Of a stretch of DNA of 64,000 bases, positions 9,230 to 18,164 are shown piece after piece. A program made the position numbers and the translations under genes. The notes beneath the pieces are model-generated. The model saw only the letters and a program-made list of their open reading frames with translations. It searched no databases and was not told the origin of the DNA. Origin of the DNA: Sphingomonas prati (GTDB taxonomy: Bacteria > Pseudomonadota > Alphaproteobacteria > Sphingomonadales > Sphingomonadaceae); the NCBI RefSeq assembly GCF_014643515.1, contig NZ_BMJP01000001.1, positions 806,001 through 870,000 of the forward strand, in the 5' to 3' direction. The number at the start of each line of letters is the position of its first letter. Position 1 is the first letter of the stretch.

Positions 9230-10186
9230 ATGCCGACCCCGCCTGTCCCTGCCGTTTCCGTGCTGGTGCCCGCCTATCGCTGCGCCGCGTTCATCGCGGA
9301 TGCCCTTCTGTCGTTGCAGGCGCAGACGATGCCGGACTGGGAAGCGATCGTGGTCGACGACGGGTCGCCCGACGATCTGCTTGGCGCGATGGCGCCGTTC
9401 GCTTGCGACTCGCGCATTCGCCTGATCCGCACCGCCAACCTCGGGGTTTCCGCGGCGCGCAACCGGGCGCTGGAGGATGCCCGCGCGCCGCTGATCGCCC
9501 TGCTCGACGGTGACGACATCTACCTGCCCGACTATCTGGCGGTCATGACACAGGCGATCGCCGCCAATCCGGACATCGGCTTCGTCACGTGCGACGCGAT
9601 CTATTTCGGCAACGCAAAACTCAATGGGCTCTCCTTCTCCAGCGTCTCGCCGCAGGCCCTGCCGGCCACGCTCGATCGCGTGCTGACACGGCAGTTCAAC
9701 GTCTTCACCGCGTGCATGCTGAAGGCGGCCGCGCTCCGCTCGGTCGGTGGCTGGTCGAACGATCTGCAATCGGCTGAAGATCTCGACCTCTGGATCCGTC
9801 TGCTCGAAAATAGCTGGGCCTGTGGCGTCGTGCCACAGGCGCTCCATCGGTACCGCCGCCGCCCGGATTCGCTGTCTGCCGCGCGCCTGCCGCTCCTCCG
9901 TGCGGTTGCCGCGGTCTACGACAATGCGGTCCAGCGGCTCACCGGCCGCCCCGAATGCGAAACCGCCCTGGCCATGCGCAAATCGATCGAGTCGGAGATC
10001 GCGTTCGAGTGCGGCGAGGCGCTCGTCATGGCCGGCCGCGTGCGCGAGGGGATCGACGAACTGCGTCGCGCCGCGCCGCGCACCCAGACGCCCGTCTGGC
10101 GCGCCGCGCTGATCGGCATGCGCATCGCCCCGCGGCTCGCCCCGCGCTTCATGCGCTGGCGCATGGAAACCGCAGCACGCGGCTGA
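9230..10186 (+). CDS. Family 2 glycosyltransferase
   Basis: 318-residue GT-A enzyme. It opens with VSVLVPAYRCAAFIADALLS, then IVVDDGSPDD, and carries the nucleotide-sugar/metal site ALLDGDDIYLPDYL (Asp-Gly-Asp-Asp) and the acceptor-side segment SAEDLDLWIRLL. No membrane segments are evident, so it is probably a soluble or peripheral enzyme adding sugar to an envelope glycan or lipid. No polysaccharide genes surround it, so donor and acceptor cannot be predicted. Confidence 0.88.
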   Translation: MPTPPVPAVSVLVPAYRCAAFIADALLSLQAQTMPDWEAIVVDDGSPDDLLGAMAPFACDSRIRLIRTANLGVSAARNRALEDARAPLIALLDGDDIYLPDYLAVMTQAIAANPDIGFVTCDAIYFGNAKLNGLSFSSVSPQALPATLDRVLTRQFNVFTACMLKAAALRSVGGWSNDLQSAEDLDLWIRLLENSWACGVVPQALHRYRRRPDSLSAARLPLLRAVAAVYDNAVQRLTGRPECETALAMRKSIESEIAFECGEALVMAGRVREGIDELRRAAPRTQTPVWRAALIGMRIAPRLAPRFMRWRMETAARG

Positions 10187-10250
10187 TCGCCAGGGACCTT
10201 CGCGCCGCGCACGCGTTACAGGTCGCAACACGCTCCGAAGGAAGACACGA

Positions 10251-10730
10251 ATGACGATCAGCATCGGCGACACCATCCCCCAGGCCACCCTGCAAAAGGT
10301 CACGCCGGACGGCCCCGAACCGGTCGAGACCGCGACCTGGTTCGCCGGCCGCAAGGTCGCGCTTTTCTCCGTCCCCGGCGCCTTCACGCCAACCTGCTCC
10401 GCCCGACATTTGCCCGGCTTCGTTGAACAGGCCGACGCTTTGCGCGCCAAGGGCGTCGATGAAATCGCCGCCACCGCGGTCAACGACGCGTTCGTCCTTG
10501 CCGCCTGGGCACGCGACGGCGAAGCGGACGGCATCACCATGCTGGCGGACGGCAATGCCGACTTCGTCAAGGCGCTCGGCCTGACCATGGACGGCAGCGG
10601 CTTCGGCATGGGTACCCGCGGCCAGCGTTTCTCGATGATTGTCGACAACGGCGTCGTGACGCAGCTGAACGTTGAGGAACCCGGCGACTTCCGCGTCAGC
10701 TCCGCCGAACATCTGCTGACGCAGCTCTAG
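10251..10730 (+). CDS. Peroxiredoxin (Prx5/AhpE-like thiol peroxidase)
   Basis: 159 residues. It reduces H2O2 and organic peroxides using the peroxidatic Cys49 in PGAFTPTCSARHLPGF, the Prx5 signature. The later segment GFGMGTRGQRFSMIVDNGVV is also typical. There is no glutaredoxin domain, so the reductant is probably an external glutaredoxin or thioredoxin. A hairpin follows the gene. Confidence 0.93.
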   Translation: MTISIGDTIPQATLQKVTPDGPEPVETATWFAGRKVALFSVPGAFTPTCSARHLPGFVEQADALRAKGVDEIAATAVNDAFVLAAWARDGEADGITMLADGNADFVKALGLTMDGSGFGMGTRGQRFSMIVDNGVVTQLNVEEPGDFRVSSAEHLLTQL

Positions 10731-10743
10731 GCTTCACTCCCCC

Positions 10744-10776
10744 TCCGTCGCCTCGGACCAGGTTCGGGGCGACGGA
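10744..10776 (+). terminator. Hairpin after the peroxiredoxin gene
   Basis: TCCGTCGCC and GGCGACGGA form a perfect 9-base stem around a 15-base loop, 13 bases after the stop. There is no T run, so it could be a weak terminator, an mRNA-stabilising structure or a member of a dispersed palindrome family. Confidence 0.5.
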
Positions 10777-10832
10777 GCGAACGCACCCCGCACCACCATT
10801 GCGATCCCCGCGCCCCCGCCGTAAAAACGCCG

Positions 10833-12281
10833 ATGGCATCCGAACGCAGCTACGCGCTGGTCGACGAACTCGACCACATCTACCGCACCTCCGTCGTGGC
10901 GCTCCGCCACGCACTCGGTCGCTACATCGACCATGGCGAGCGCCCGGACGAGGCCGCCCGCGTCGCCGGCGCCTTCGCCTACCCCGAACTGCGCCTGCAC
11001 TATGACGGCGGCACCCCGCGCGACCATGTCATGCGCGCCTATGGCCGGCTGACCCGCCCCGGCCACTATGCCGTCAACATCACACAGCCCGCACTCTTCC
11101 GCGACTATCTCGCGCGCCAGATCGACCTGCTGGTCGACGACTACGGCGCGGTGGTGGAGGTCGGCCGCGGGCGGCAGGAAATCCCCTACCCCTATGTCCT
11201 CGACGCCGGCCACGACGTCGACCTGTCGAGCGCCGCCGCGACCGAACTCGCCCGCATCTTCCCGGCGAACGAACTGGCCCACATCGGCGACGAGATCGCG
11301 GATGGATTATGGGAGGGCGGCCCCGGTGTCCCCCACCCGCTCGCGCTGTTCGATGCGCAGCGCACGGACTTCAGCCTTGCCCGCCTGCGTCACTACACCG
11401 GCACGCCGACGGCGCATGTCCAGAACTACATCCTGTTCACCAACTATCACCGCTACGTCGACGAATTCGTGCGCTGGGGCTGCGCGCAGGTGACCGGCGA
11501 CAGCCCCTATACCGCGCTCAGCTGCGCCGGCGGGCTAGAACTGACCGCCGACAATGCAGACCCGGAACTCGCGATCAACGACAGCGCGTGGCGCAAGCAC
11601 CAGATGCCGGCCTATCACCTGATCGCGCCCGGCCGTGCCGGCATCACGCTGGTCAACATCGGCGTCGGCCCGTCCAACGCGAAGACCATCACCGACCATC
11701 TCGCCGTGATGCGGCCCGAGGCCTGGCTGATGATCGGCCATTGCGGTGGCCTGCGCCCCAGCCAGCGGATCGGCGACTATGTCCTGGCGCACGCGTATCT
11801 CCGCGACGATCATGTCATGGACGACGTGCTACCCCCCGAAATCCCGATCCCGCCGATCGCGGAGGTCCAGCAGGCGCTCGTCCGCGGGGCGGAAATCGTC
11901 TCGGGCGAAAGCCGCGAGGTGCTGAAGGCCCGGCTCCGCACCGGCACCGTGGTGACGACGGACGATCGCAACTGGGAATTGCGCTACACCCGCTCCGCGC
12001 TGCGCTTCAACCAGAGCCGCGCGGTCGCGATCGACATGGAATCGGCAACGCTCGCCGCACAGGGCTACCGCTTCCGCGTTCCCTATGGCACCTTGCTGTG
12101 CGTATCCGACAAGCCGATTCACGGGGAAATCAAATTGCCGGGCCAGGCCAACCGCTTCTACGAACGCGCGATTTCGGAGCATCTCCGGATCGGCATCGCC
12201 GCGATCGGCGAACTGCGCGCCGCCGGCGACCAGCTCCACAGCCGCAAGCTGCGCGCGTTCGACGAACCGCCGTTTCGATGA
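10833..12281 (+). CDS. amn: AMP nucleosidase
   Basis: 482 residues. It splits AMP into adenine and ribose-5-phosphate, linking adenylate level to purine salvage. The N-terminal AMP-nucleosidase domain (ALVDELDHIYRTSVVALR) is followed by a phosphorylase-like catalytic domain with IGHCGGLRPSQRIGDYVL and the purine-site motif AIDMESATLAAQGYRF. Length is normal. Its TGA overlaps the ATG of the next gene. Confidence 0.95.
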   Translation: MASERSYALVDELDHIYRTSVVALRHALGRYIDHGERPDEAARVAGAFAYPELRLHYDGGTPRDHVMRAYGRLTRPGHYAVNITQPALFRDYLARQIDLLVDDYGAVVEVGRGRQEIPYPYVLDAGHDVDLSSAAATELARIFPANELAHIGDEIADGLWEGGPGVPHPLALFDAQRTDFSLARLRHYTGTPTAHVQNYILFTNYHRYVDEFVRWGCAQVTGDSPYTALSCAGGLELTADNADPELAINDSAWRKHQMPAYHLIAPGRAGITLVNIGVGPSNAKTITDHLAVMRPEAWLMIGHCGGLRPSQRIGDYVLAHAYLRDDHVMDDVLPPEIPIPPIAEVQQALVRGAEIVSGESREVLKARLRTGTVVTTDDRNWELRYTRSALRFNQSRAVAIDMESATLAAQGYRFRVPYGTLLCVSDKPIHGEIKLPGQANRFYERAISEHLRIGIAAIGELRAAGDQLHSRKLRAFDEPPFR

Positions 12282-12640
12282 AACGCCTGGCTCCCCTGCT
12301 CCTGCTCGCCGGTTGCGGCAGCGGATCGACCGTCACCGCCTCCAGCAACATGGTCGACACCGCCACCCCGGTCGCCGCATCCGACGCCGGCCAGGGCGCG
12401 CGCTTCCTCTGCGCCGACGGCCGCGCGGTGCGCGCGGTGTTCGTCGACCCCGAAACGCTCACCCTCCACATCGGCGACGAAACCACCGAAATGCGCTCCG
12501 CCGTCGCGGCGAGCGGCGCACGCTATGTCGGCGACAAATGGCAATGGTGGACGCGCGGCCTGCAACAGGCGACGCTGGCGCCCCTCAAGCCGGGCGAAAC
12601 TGCCGCGTCCGCCAAGGGCGTCGAGTGCCGGGTCCAATAG
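12278..12640 (+). CDS. MliC-family lipoprotein (C-type lysozyme inhibitor domain)
   Basis: 120 residues. A short lipoprotein signal MKRLAPLLLLAGC puts the lipidated Cys at residue 13. The mature part has FLCADGRAVRAVF, GARYVGDKWQWWTRGLQQATL and a closing ECRV Cys, the pattern of the MliC/PliC domain that plugs C-type lysozyme active sites. It is an envelope protein. The ATG overlaps the amn stop by four bases, an unexpected pairing with a cytoplasmic nucleotide enzyme. Lysozyme inhibition is a family inference; some members only bind wall fragments. Confidence 0.8.
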   Translation: MKRLAPLLLLAGCGSGSTVTASSNMVDTATPVAASDAGQGARFLCADGRAVRAVFVDPETLTLHIGDETTEMRSAVAASGARYVGDKWQWWTRGLQQATLAPLKPGETAASAKGVECRVQ

Positions 12641-12688
12641 GCCCATCCGACGGCGAGACCGCTCGACCGACCCACCCCCTCCGTTCGG

Positions 12689-12706
12689 TTCGAGCCTGTC
12701 GAGAAC
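12689..12706 (+). repeat. Single arm of the GGTTCGAGCCTGTCGAGAAC repeat
   Basis: TTCGAGCCTGTCGAGAAC, preceded by GTTCGG, stands alone here, 64 bases before a complete palindromic copy. It is probably a degraded or half element of the same family. Confidence 0.75.
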
Positions 12707-12752
12707 CCGCCAAGCATGCCAACGCGTCCAGCCGAAGCGCATCAAACCCTAC

Positions 12753-12828
12753 CCCCACCCCGTTTGGTTCGAGCCTGTCGAGAACCCTGCGCTGAGTTCT
12801 CGACAAGTTCGAACCAAACGGGGTGGGG
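12753..12828. repeat. REP-like palindrome between convergent genes
   Basis: Two 33-base arms, 31 positions complementary and both mismatches G-T compatible, around a 10-base loop. The core is GGTTCGAGCCTGTCGAGAAC. It lies between the ends of the MliC-type gene and the small gene at 12904, where it can also fold as a bidirectional transcript-end structure. Another copy is at 35519. Confidence 0.9.
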
Positions 12829-12903
12829 TATCTTAGTCGGTCGGACCCGTTATGGCTTGCCGGCACGGTGGGATCACTATCCGAGCCAGCCGACCAGCAC
12901 CGC

Positions 12904-13083
12904 CTACCGCAGCTTGGAAATCTTCAGCCCGTCGACCTTCGCGCGTTCCTTGATCGACTCCTCGCTCCGCGTCAGCGCCTTGGAGATAGCCTTCATCGCC
13001 ATCCCCTTCGCCGCGAACTTGTGGAGCTTCTGGATCTCGTCCTGCGTCCAGGGCTGGCGGTGCCGCTCGAAACCCTCGGCCAT
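12904..13083 (-). CDS. Small SANT/Myb-like helix-turn-helix protein
   Basis: 59 residues: RHRQPWTQDEIQKLHKFAA followed by KAISKALTRSEESIKERAK, a compact three-helix SANT/Myb-like pattern (W-T-x-x-E ... A-x-x-L-x-R-S) found in small alphaproteobacterial proteins. It is probably a DNA- or protein-binding peptide. Its ATG overlaps the TGA of the small membrane protein gene upstream. The function is unknown. Confidence 0.72.
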   Translation of the reverse strand: MAEGFERHRQPWTQDEIQKLHKFAAKGMAMKAISKALTRSEESIKERAKVDGLKISKLR

Positions 13084-13310
13084 CAGGAGGCCCCGCGCGT
13101 GGTGCGCACCATCAGCACCAGCCCCGCAACCCCGACCAGCAGCGCCAGCCCGACCACGATCCCCTGCCAGAACGCCGCGTCGCGTCCGGCCATCGCCGGC
13201 ACCTGCCGCACGAAACCGCTCACCAAGAACGGCACCAGCGCCATCATCCAGTACATCACGGTCCGCGGCGCGGGCCTGCGCCCGGATTGCATCTCGTTCT
13301 CGCCAGCCAT
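13083..13310 (-). CDS. Small two-helix membrane protein
   Basis: 75 residues with two hydrophobic segments (VMYWMMALVPFLVSGFV and GIVVGLALLVGVAGLVLMV) and short charged ends. The ATG at 13310 has GGAAGG six to ten bases upstream. It follows sdhA by 67 bases, with a hairpin between, and overlaps the Myb-like gene. I do not recognise a family; it may accompany the succinate dehydrogenase genes only by position. Confidence 0.7.
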   Translation of the reverse strand: MAGENEMQSGRRPAPRTVMYWMMALVPFLVSGFVRQVPAMAGRDAAFWQGIVVGLALLVGVAGLVLMVRTTRGAS

Positions 13311-13338
13311 GCCAGCTTCCTTCCCAGTCCCGCCAAAC

Positions 13339-13366
13339 GAAGAAGCCCGAACCATCCGGTCCGGGC
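13339..13366 (-). terminator. Hairpin terminator after sdhA
   Basis: On the minus strand GCCCGGACC and GGTTCGGGC pair (one G-T) around a 4-base loop and run into TTCTTCG, 12 bases beyond the sdhA stop. The T run is short, so termination may be partial. Confidence 0.65.
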
Positions 13367-13377
13367 CTCCCGTCCAA

Positions 13378-15165
13378 TCAGTAAACCCGTGCCTTGGGCT
13401 TGATATATTCGATGTCATCGGTGAGCGTGTAGTCGTGCACCGGGCGATAATCGAGCGTGACATGACCCTTGTCGAACCAGCTGATCGTGTGCTTCATCCA
13501 CTCGTCGTCATGCCGCTCGGGATAATCCTCGTGCATGTGCGCGCCGCGGCTTTCGTGGCGGTTCGCGGCGCTGTGCACCGTCACCACCGCCTGCGGCAGC
13601 ATGTTGTCGAGCTCCAGCGTCTCGATCAGGTCGGTGTTCCAGATCAGCGAACGATCCACCACGCCGACATCGGTCAGCCGCGCCTGCACGCGATCGATCT
13701 TCTCGATGCCCTCGTTCAGCAAGTTCGTGTCGCGGAACACCGCGGCATGCGCCTGCATCGTCTTCTGCATGTCGAGCCGGATCGCCGCCGTCGTCTCGGC
13801 ACCGCTCGAGTTGCGGAACCGGTCGAGCCGGGTCAGCGCGAAATCGTCCATTTCCTTCGACACCGGCTTGTGCGGCGCACCCGGCTTCGTGATCTCGTTG
13901 ATCCGGTGGCCGGTCGCACGACCGAACACGACCAGATCGATCAGCGAGTTCGACCCCAGCCGGTTCGCACCATGGACTGAAACGCACGCTGCCTCGCCGA
14001 CCGCGAACAGCCCCGGCACGACCGAGTCCGGGTTGCCGTCCTTCAACGTCACGACTTCGCCGTGATAGTTACAAGGAATGCCACCCATGTTGTAGTGCAC
14101 CGTCGGCGTCACCGGCAGCGGCTGACGCGTCAGGTCGACGCCCGCGAACACCTTGCCGGTCTCGCTGATGCCGGGCAGGCGTTCGGCCAGTACCGCCGGA
14201 TCGATGTGATCCAGATGCAGGTAGATGTGGTCCTTGTCCTTGCCGACGCCGCGACCCTCGCGGATCTCCATCGCCATCGACCGCGACACGACATCGCGCG
14301 ACGCCAGGTCCTTCGCGGACGGGGCATAGCGCTCCATGAACCGCTCGCCTTCGGAGTTGGTCAGGTAGCCACCCTCGCCGCGCGCACCTTCGGTGATCAG
14401 CACGCCCGCGCCGTAGATCCCGGTCGGGTGGAACTGCACGAACTCCATATCCTGCAACGGCAGGCCGGCGCGCAGCACCATCCCGCCGCCGTCGCCGGTG
14501 CAGGTATGCGCCGACGTCGCCGAGAAGTAGCAGCGCCCGTAGCCGCCGGTCGCCAGCACGACCGAATGGGCGCGGAACCGATGGATCGTGCCGTCTTCCA
14601 TGCACATCGCGATCACGCCGCGGCACTCGCCGTCTTCCATGATCAGGTCGAGCGCGAAATATTCGATGTAGAAGTCCGCGTCGTACTTCAGGCTCTGCTG
14701 GTACAGCGAATGCAGCATCGCGTGGCCGGTGCGGTCCGCGGCGGCGCAGGTGCGCTGTGCGGGCGGGCCTTCGCCCATGTTCTGCATCATGCCGCCGAAC
14801 GGGCGCTGGTAGATCTTGCCTTCGGTCGTGCGGCTGAACGGCACGCCGGCATGTTCCAGCTCGTACACTGCGGCCGGGGCCTCGCGGCACAGATATTCGA
14901 TCGCGTCCTGATCGCCCAGCCAGTCCGAACCCTTGACGGTGTCGTACATGTGCCAGGTCCAGTGATCCGGACCCATGTTGCCGAGCGAGGCGGCGATCCC
15001 GCCCTGCGCCGCGACCGTGTGGCTGCGCGTCGGAAACACCTTCGTGATGCAGGCCGTTTTGAGGCCCGATTCAGCGATCCCCATCGTTGCGCGCAGGCCG
15101 GAGCCTCCGGCCCCCACCACAACGGCGTCATAGACGTGATCGATGATCTTGTAGGCCTCAGCCAT
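13378..15165 (-). CDS. sdhA: Succinate dehydrogenase flavoprotein subunit
   Basis: 595 residues, the catalytic subunit of complex II that oxidises succinate to fumarate. The FAD Rossmann motif [15 protein letters not shown] is at the N-terminus, the covalent FAD His is in [16 protein letters not shown], and the active-site segments [20 protein letters not shown] and [11 protein letters not shown] are intact. Its start lies 2 bases from the sdhD stop. sdhB is not found downstream in this window, unlike the usual sdhCDAB order. Confidence 0.98.
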   Translation of the reverse strand: MAEAYKIIDHVYDAVVVGAGGSGLRATMGIAESGLKTACITKVFPTRSHTVAAQGGIAASLGNMGPDHWTWHMYDTVKGSDWLGDQDAIEYLCREAPAAVYELEHAGVPFSRTTEGKIYQRPFGGMMQNMGEGPPAQRTCAAADRTGHAMLHSLYQQSLKYDADFYIEYFALDLIMEDGECRGVIAMCMEDGTIHRFRAHSVVLATGGYGRCYFSATSAHTCTGDGGGMVLRAGLPLQDMEFVQFHPTGIYGAGVLITEGARGEGGYLTNSEGERFMERYAPSAKDLASRDVVSRSMAMEIREGRGVGKDKDHIYLHLDHIDPAVLAERLPGISETGKVFAGVDLTRQPLPVTPTVHYNMGGIPCNYHGEVVTLKDGNPDSVVPGLFAVGEAACVSVHGANRLGSNSLIDLVVFGRATGHRINEITKPGAPHKPVSKEMDDFALTRLDRFRNSSGAETTAAIRLDMQKTMQAHAAVFRDTNLLNEGIEKIDRVQARLTDVGVVDRSLIWNTDLIETLELDNMLPQAVVTVHSAANRHESRGAHMHEDYPERHDDEWMKHTISWFDKGHVTLDYRPVHDYTLTDDIEYIKPKARVY

Positions 15166-15167
15166 GG

Positions 15168-15548
15168 TCAGGCGGCTCCGAAAGCGATCTTGAGGATCGA
15201 GAAGACAGCGATCGCCGCAAGTGCGATCGTATAGAAGTTAAGTAGGACGATCGCGACGAAGCGCGAGCCCTCATGCTGATAATCTTCGATCACCGTCTGC
15301 AATCCGAGACGAAAATGATAGAAGACCGATCCGACGAGCAGCAACATCATCACCGCGTTGAACGGCGACTGCAGCCACGTCACGACCGATGCATGGTCAA
15401 GCGACGGCAGCCGGAACAGCGACACGACGAACCACACCATCGTCACGATGTTGCCGCCCGCGGTCAGCCGCTGCCGCCACCAGTGCATCGCACCGTGGTG
15501 CGCCGATCCGAGCCCGCGGACGCGGCCGATATTGGTTCCGGTCCCCAT
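15168..15548 (-). CDS. sdhD: Succinate dehydrogenase membrane anchor subunit D
   Basis: 126 residues with three membrane segments (near 36-50, 64-82 and 99-124). It helps bind heme b and ubiquinone. [16 protein letters not shown] carries the conserved His and Asp of the quinone/heme site. The ATG overlaps the sdhC TAA (TAATG), as expected in an sdhCD pair. Confidence 0.93.
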   Translation of the reverse strand: MGTGTNIGRVRGLGSAHHGAMHWWRQRLTAGGNIVTMVWFVVSLFRLPSLDHASVVTWLQSPFNAVMMLLLVGSVFYHFRLGLQTVIEDYQHEGSRFVAIVLLNFYTIALAAIAVFSILKIAFGAA

Positions 15549-15973
15549 TAGTTCCTCCAGGCCCAGATCCAGAGGATCAGGGTAAGCAGCGTCGATGCGA
15601 CCATCGTCAGCCGCGCGAATGTCCGGTTGGTCTTCAGCTCGTAACCCGCGCCCAGATCGAGCACGAGGTGACGGATACCCGTCGCCATATGCTGGAAGAA
15701 CGCCCAGGTCAGACCGACCGCCGCGACCTTCGCCAGCAGCGTCGTGAACATGGCAAGGCCACCCGAGCCCTCGGCGTCGATCACGTAGCGCGAGAAGCTC
15801 GCATAGGCATCCGGCCCCGACGCGATGGCGGACAGCCACCAGGTGAACAGCATCGCCCCGCCCGTCGCGAGCGCGACGCCGGTGGCACGATGCAGGATCG
15901 AGACCAGCATATGCGGGCCCCACTTCCAGATGGTAAGATGGGGGGAGAGGGGCCGCCCCGGATTGCGCGCCAT
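15548..15973 (-). CDS. sdhC: Succinate dehydrogenase cytochrome b556 subunit
   Basis: 141 residues. The family signature RPLSPHLTIWKW is near the N-terminus, SILHRATGVALA carries conserved His/Arg, and HMATGIRHLVLDLG is the heme-ligand region. Three membrane segments are visible. The ATG at 15973 is chosen because AGGAAGG lies just upstream and the protein then begins as in relatives (MARNPGRPLSPHL). It is the first gene of the sdhCDA unit. Confidence 0.95.
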   Translation of the reverse strand: MARNPGRPLSPHLTIWKWGPHMLVSILHRATGVALATGGAMLFTWWLSAIASGPDAYASFSRYVIDAEGSGGLAMFTTLLAKVAAVGLTWAFFQHMATGIRHLVLDLGAGYELKTNRTFARLTMVASTLLTLILWIWAWRN

Positions 15974-16313
15974 AGTCCGCCTTCCTGTTGATGCCGGGTC
16001 CTTTAACGCAACAGCCGCGCCATGCAAGCGACGCGGAGGTGTTCGCGAGCGACAGACCGTGTGTGAACACCTGCCAATAACAGCCGTTCGCCATCCGTGC
16101 CGTGGGCATACGCCCGGAACGTGGGCAACGGAATGCCGTGTCGGTAGGACCTTTTGTCCGGTCCGAAAGCCGGTCCGGAAGGCCGCTATCCACCCGTAAT
16201 GTCACGAAACGCCTTATGCTCGACGACTTCACACGGACCGGCACCCCCTCCCCGCCGCCGAATTGACCGTCGCCGCCATGGTTTTCCCGAATCGGGATGC
16301 CTATGCTTTCGGT
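15974..16313. other. Divergent intergenic region sdhC / pepA
   Basis: A 340-base stretch holding the promoters of sdhC (leftward) and the aminopeptidase (rightward). No convincing coding frame or RNA gene is seen. The only clear structure is the inverted repeat at 16037-16072. TTG at 16263 and ATG at 16278 are in frame with pepA, so part of this region may be coding if an upstream start is used. Confidence 0.6.
16037..16072. promoter_or_regulatory. Inverted repeat upstream of sdhC
   Basis: AGGTGTTC and GAACACCT are perfectly inverted with 20 bases between, 64 bases before the sdhC start. It may be two half-sites of a regulator of the sdh genes; no factor can be named. Confidence 0.35.
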
Positions 16314-17738
16314 ATGACAGACTTCGCATCGCTCCTCCTCCCCGACCGCGGACAGCCGGCCCACGGTATCCAGCTGATCCAGCCCGCCCAGCTCGACGAC
16401 TGGGTCGCCACCCAGCCGGAACGGACCCGCGTCGCCGTCACGACCGCGCAGTTCACCGGCAAACCGGGCTCGGTCGTCATCCTGCCCGGCCACAAGCCCG
16501 ACGAATGGTCCGTCGTGGCGGGCAGCGACGGCAGCGATGATCCGTGGCAACTCGCCGCGCTGGCCGCGGCACTCCCCGCCGGCCACTACCGTTTCCACGA
16601 CGACGTCCCCGCCGCCGCGACGCTCGGCTGGCTCCTCGCCCACCACCGCTTCGATCGCTACCGCTCGACCGGTGATCCCATCCCGCAACGCATCCTGCTC
16701 ACCCGCCGCCCGGCGGAGATCGACGCGATGGTCTCGCTGGCCGCGGCGACCGCGCTCGTCCGCGACCTCGTCGATACCCCCGCGTCCGACATGGGCCCCG
16801 CCGACCTCGCCGCGCAGGTCGAACGCGTCGCCGCCCGCTTCCAGGCATCGCTCACCGTGACGCAGGGCGACGACCTCGCCCGCGGCTTCCCGATGGTCGC
16901 CGCGGTCGGCCGCGCCGCGGTCCCGGCCCGCGCGCCGCGCATGATCGAACTGCTCTGGGGCGACCCCACCCACCCGCGCATCGCGATCGTCGGCAAGGGC
17001 GTCGTGTTCGACAGCGGCGGGCTGAACATCAAGCCAACCTCCGGCATGCTGATGATGAAAAAGGACATGGGCGGCGCGGCCCACGCGCTCGCGCTTGCCA
17101 TGCTGGTGATGGAGGCGCAGCTCCCCGTCCGGCTCCATTTGCTGATCCCTGCGGTCGAAAACGCCATCGCCGGCGACGCCTTCCGCCCCGGCGACGTACT
17201 CGCCAGCCGCAAGGGATTGAGCGTCGAGATCGGCAACACCGACGCGGAGGGTCGGCTGGTGCTCGGCGACGCACTGACCCGTGCGGGGGAAGACACGCCC
17301 GAACTCATCCTCGACTTCGCCACGCTGACCGGTGCCGCCCGCGTCGCGCTGGGGCCGGACCTGCCCGCGCTGTTCGCCAACAACGACGCGCTGGCCGACG
17401 CGCTGATCGCCGCCGGCACCGCGACGGCGGACCCGGTCTGGCGCATGCCGCTCTGGGCCCCCTACAACGACATGCTGAAGTCCGGCATCGCCGACATCAA
17501 CAATGCCGGCGAAGGCGGTCTCGCCGGTGCAGTCACCGCCGCTCTGTTCCTGCAACGCTTCGTCTCCGCCGATATTCCCTGGGCGCATTTCGACACTTTC
17601 GCATGGCGTCCCACCGCCCGCCCCGGTCGTCCGAAAGGCGGCGAGGCGCTGGGTTTGCGCGCTGCATGGCGCTATCTTTTCAATCGCTTCGGCGCCCCGA
17701 AAACGAACATGACGGGAACGCAGTCCGATCCGACGTGA
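16314..17738 (+). CDS. Leucyl aminopeptidase, M17 family
   Basis: 474 residues from the ATG at 16314. A dizinc cytosolic exopeptidase removing N-terminal residues from peptides. The catalytic domain shows VFDSGGLNIKP, MKKDMGGAAHAL, the signature NTDAEGRLVLGDAL and DFATLTGAARVALG, covering the metal ligands and the catalytic Lys/Arg. The N-terminal domain is the shorter type common in this lineage. In-frame TTG (16263) and ATG (16278) would lengthen it by up to 17 residues; no Shine-Dalgarno sequence decides. Confidence 0.92.
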   Translation: MTDFASLLLPDRGQPAHGIQLIQPAQLDDWVATQPERTRVAVTTAQFTGKPGSVVILPGHKPDEWSVVAGSDGSDDPWQLAALAAALPAGHYRFHDDVPAAATLGWLLAHHRFDRYRSTGDPIPQRILLTRRPAEIDAMVSLAAATALVRDLVDTPASDMGPADLAAQVERVAARFQASLTVTQGDDLARGFPMVAAVGRAAVPARAPRMIELLWGDPTHPRIAIVGKGVVFDSGGLNIKPTSGMLMMKKDMGGAAHALALAMLVMEAQLPVRLHLLIPAVENAIAGDAFRPGDVLASRKGLSVEIGNTDAEGRLVLGDALTRAGEDTPELILDFATLTGAARVALGPDLPALFANNDALADALIAAGTATADPVWRMPLWAPYNDMLKSGIADINNAGEGGLAGAVTAALFLQRFVSADIPWAHFDTFAWRPTARPGRPKGGEALGLRAAWRYLFNRFGAPKTNMTGTQSDPT

Positions 17739-17807
17739 AACGATCCGTCCACCTGTGTGTTTTGATGGGACCCGGCCGTCGTGCCCCATGGACAAAGGTG
17801 CGGAGAA

Positions 17808-18164
17808 GTGCCGATTACGTCGCTAGGTACCTGGATGAATACGCTGGTCGGCTACGTCCGATCCGGCAAACCTGACCTGACCAACCGTCAGATGGCCCTG
17901 CTGCTGGCGGTCTACCTCACCCCAGGCCCGCATACCGTGCGTGGTCTGGCCCACACTCTGGGCGTCTCGAAACCGGTCGTGACGCGGGCCTTGAACACGC
18001 TGGGCACGCTCGGCTATCTGCGACGCGAGCGGGACGAGGCCGACCGGCGCAACGTGTTCGTCGCACGCACCGCTGTGGGGAATGATTTTCTTGAAGGGTT
18101 TGACAGTCTTATCCACGATCAGGACCGATCCGATCGCCGACAGCCCGCTGCGGCGCTCTGCTGA
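17808..18164 (+). CDS. MarR-like winged-helix regulator
   Basis: 118 residues. GLAHTLGVSKPVVTRALNTL is the recognition helix-turn-helix and GYLRRERDEADRRNVFVART the wing, both typical of MarR proteins; the dimerisation ends are short. The GTG at 17808 has AAAGG 8 bases upstream; ATG at 17835 is the alternative. Its 3' end overlaps the start of the C40 peptidase gene by about 80 bases, so the two are probably co-expressed. Target genes and ligand are unknown. Confidence 0.78.
   Translation: MPITSLGTWMNTLVGYVRSGKPDLTNRQMALLLAVYLTPGPHTVRGLAHTLGVSKPVVTRALNTLGTLGYLRRERDEADRRNVFVARTAVGNDFLEGFDSLIHDQDRSDRRQPAAALC

Noticed and set aside
15549..17795. Upstream extension of the sdhD frame to 875 codons
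   Set aside because: It crosses sdhC, the intergenic region and the aminopeptidase gene in antisense; sdhD itself begins at the TAATG overlap at 15548.
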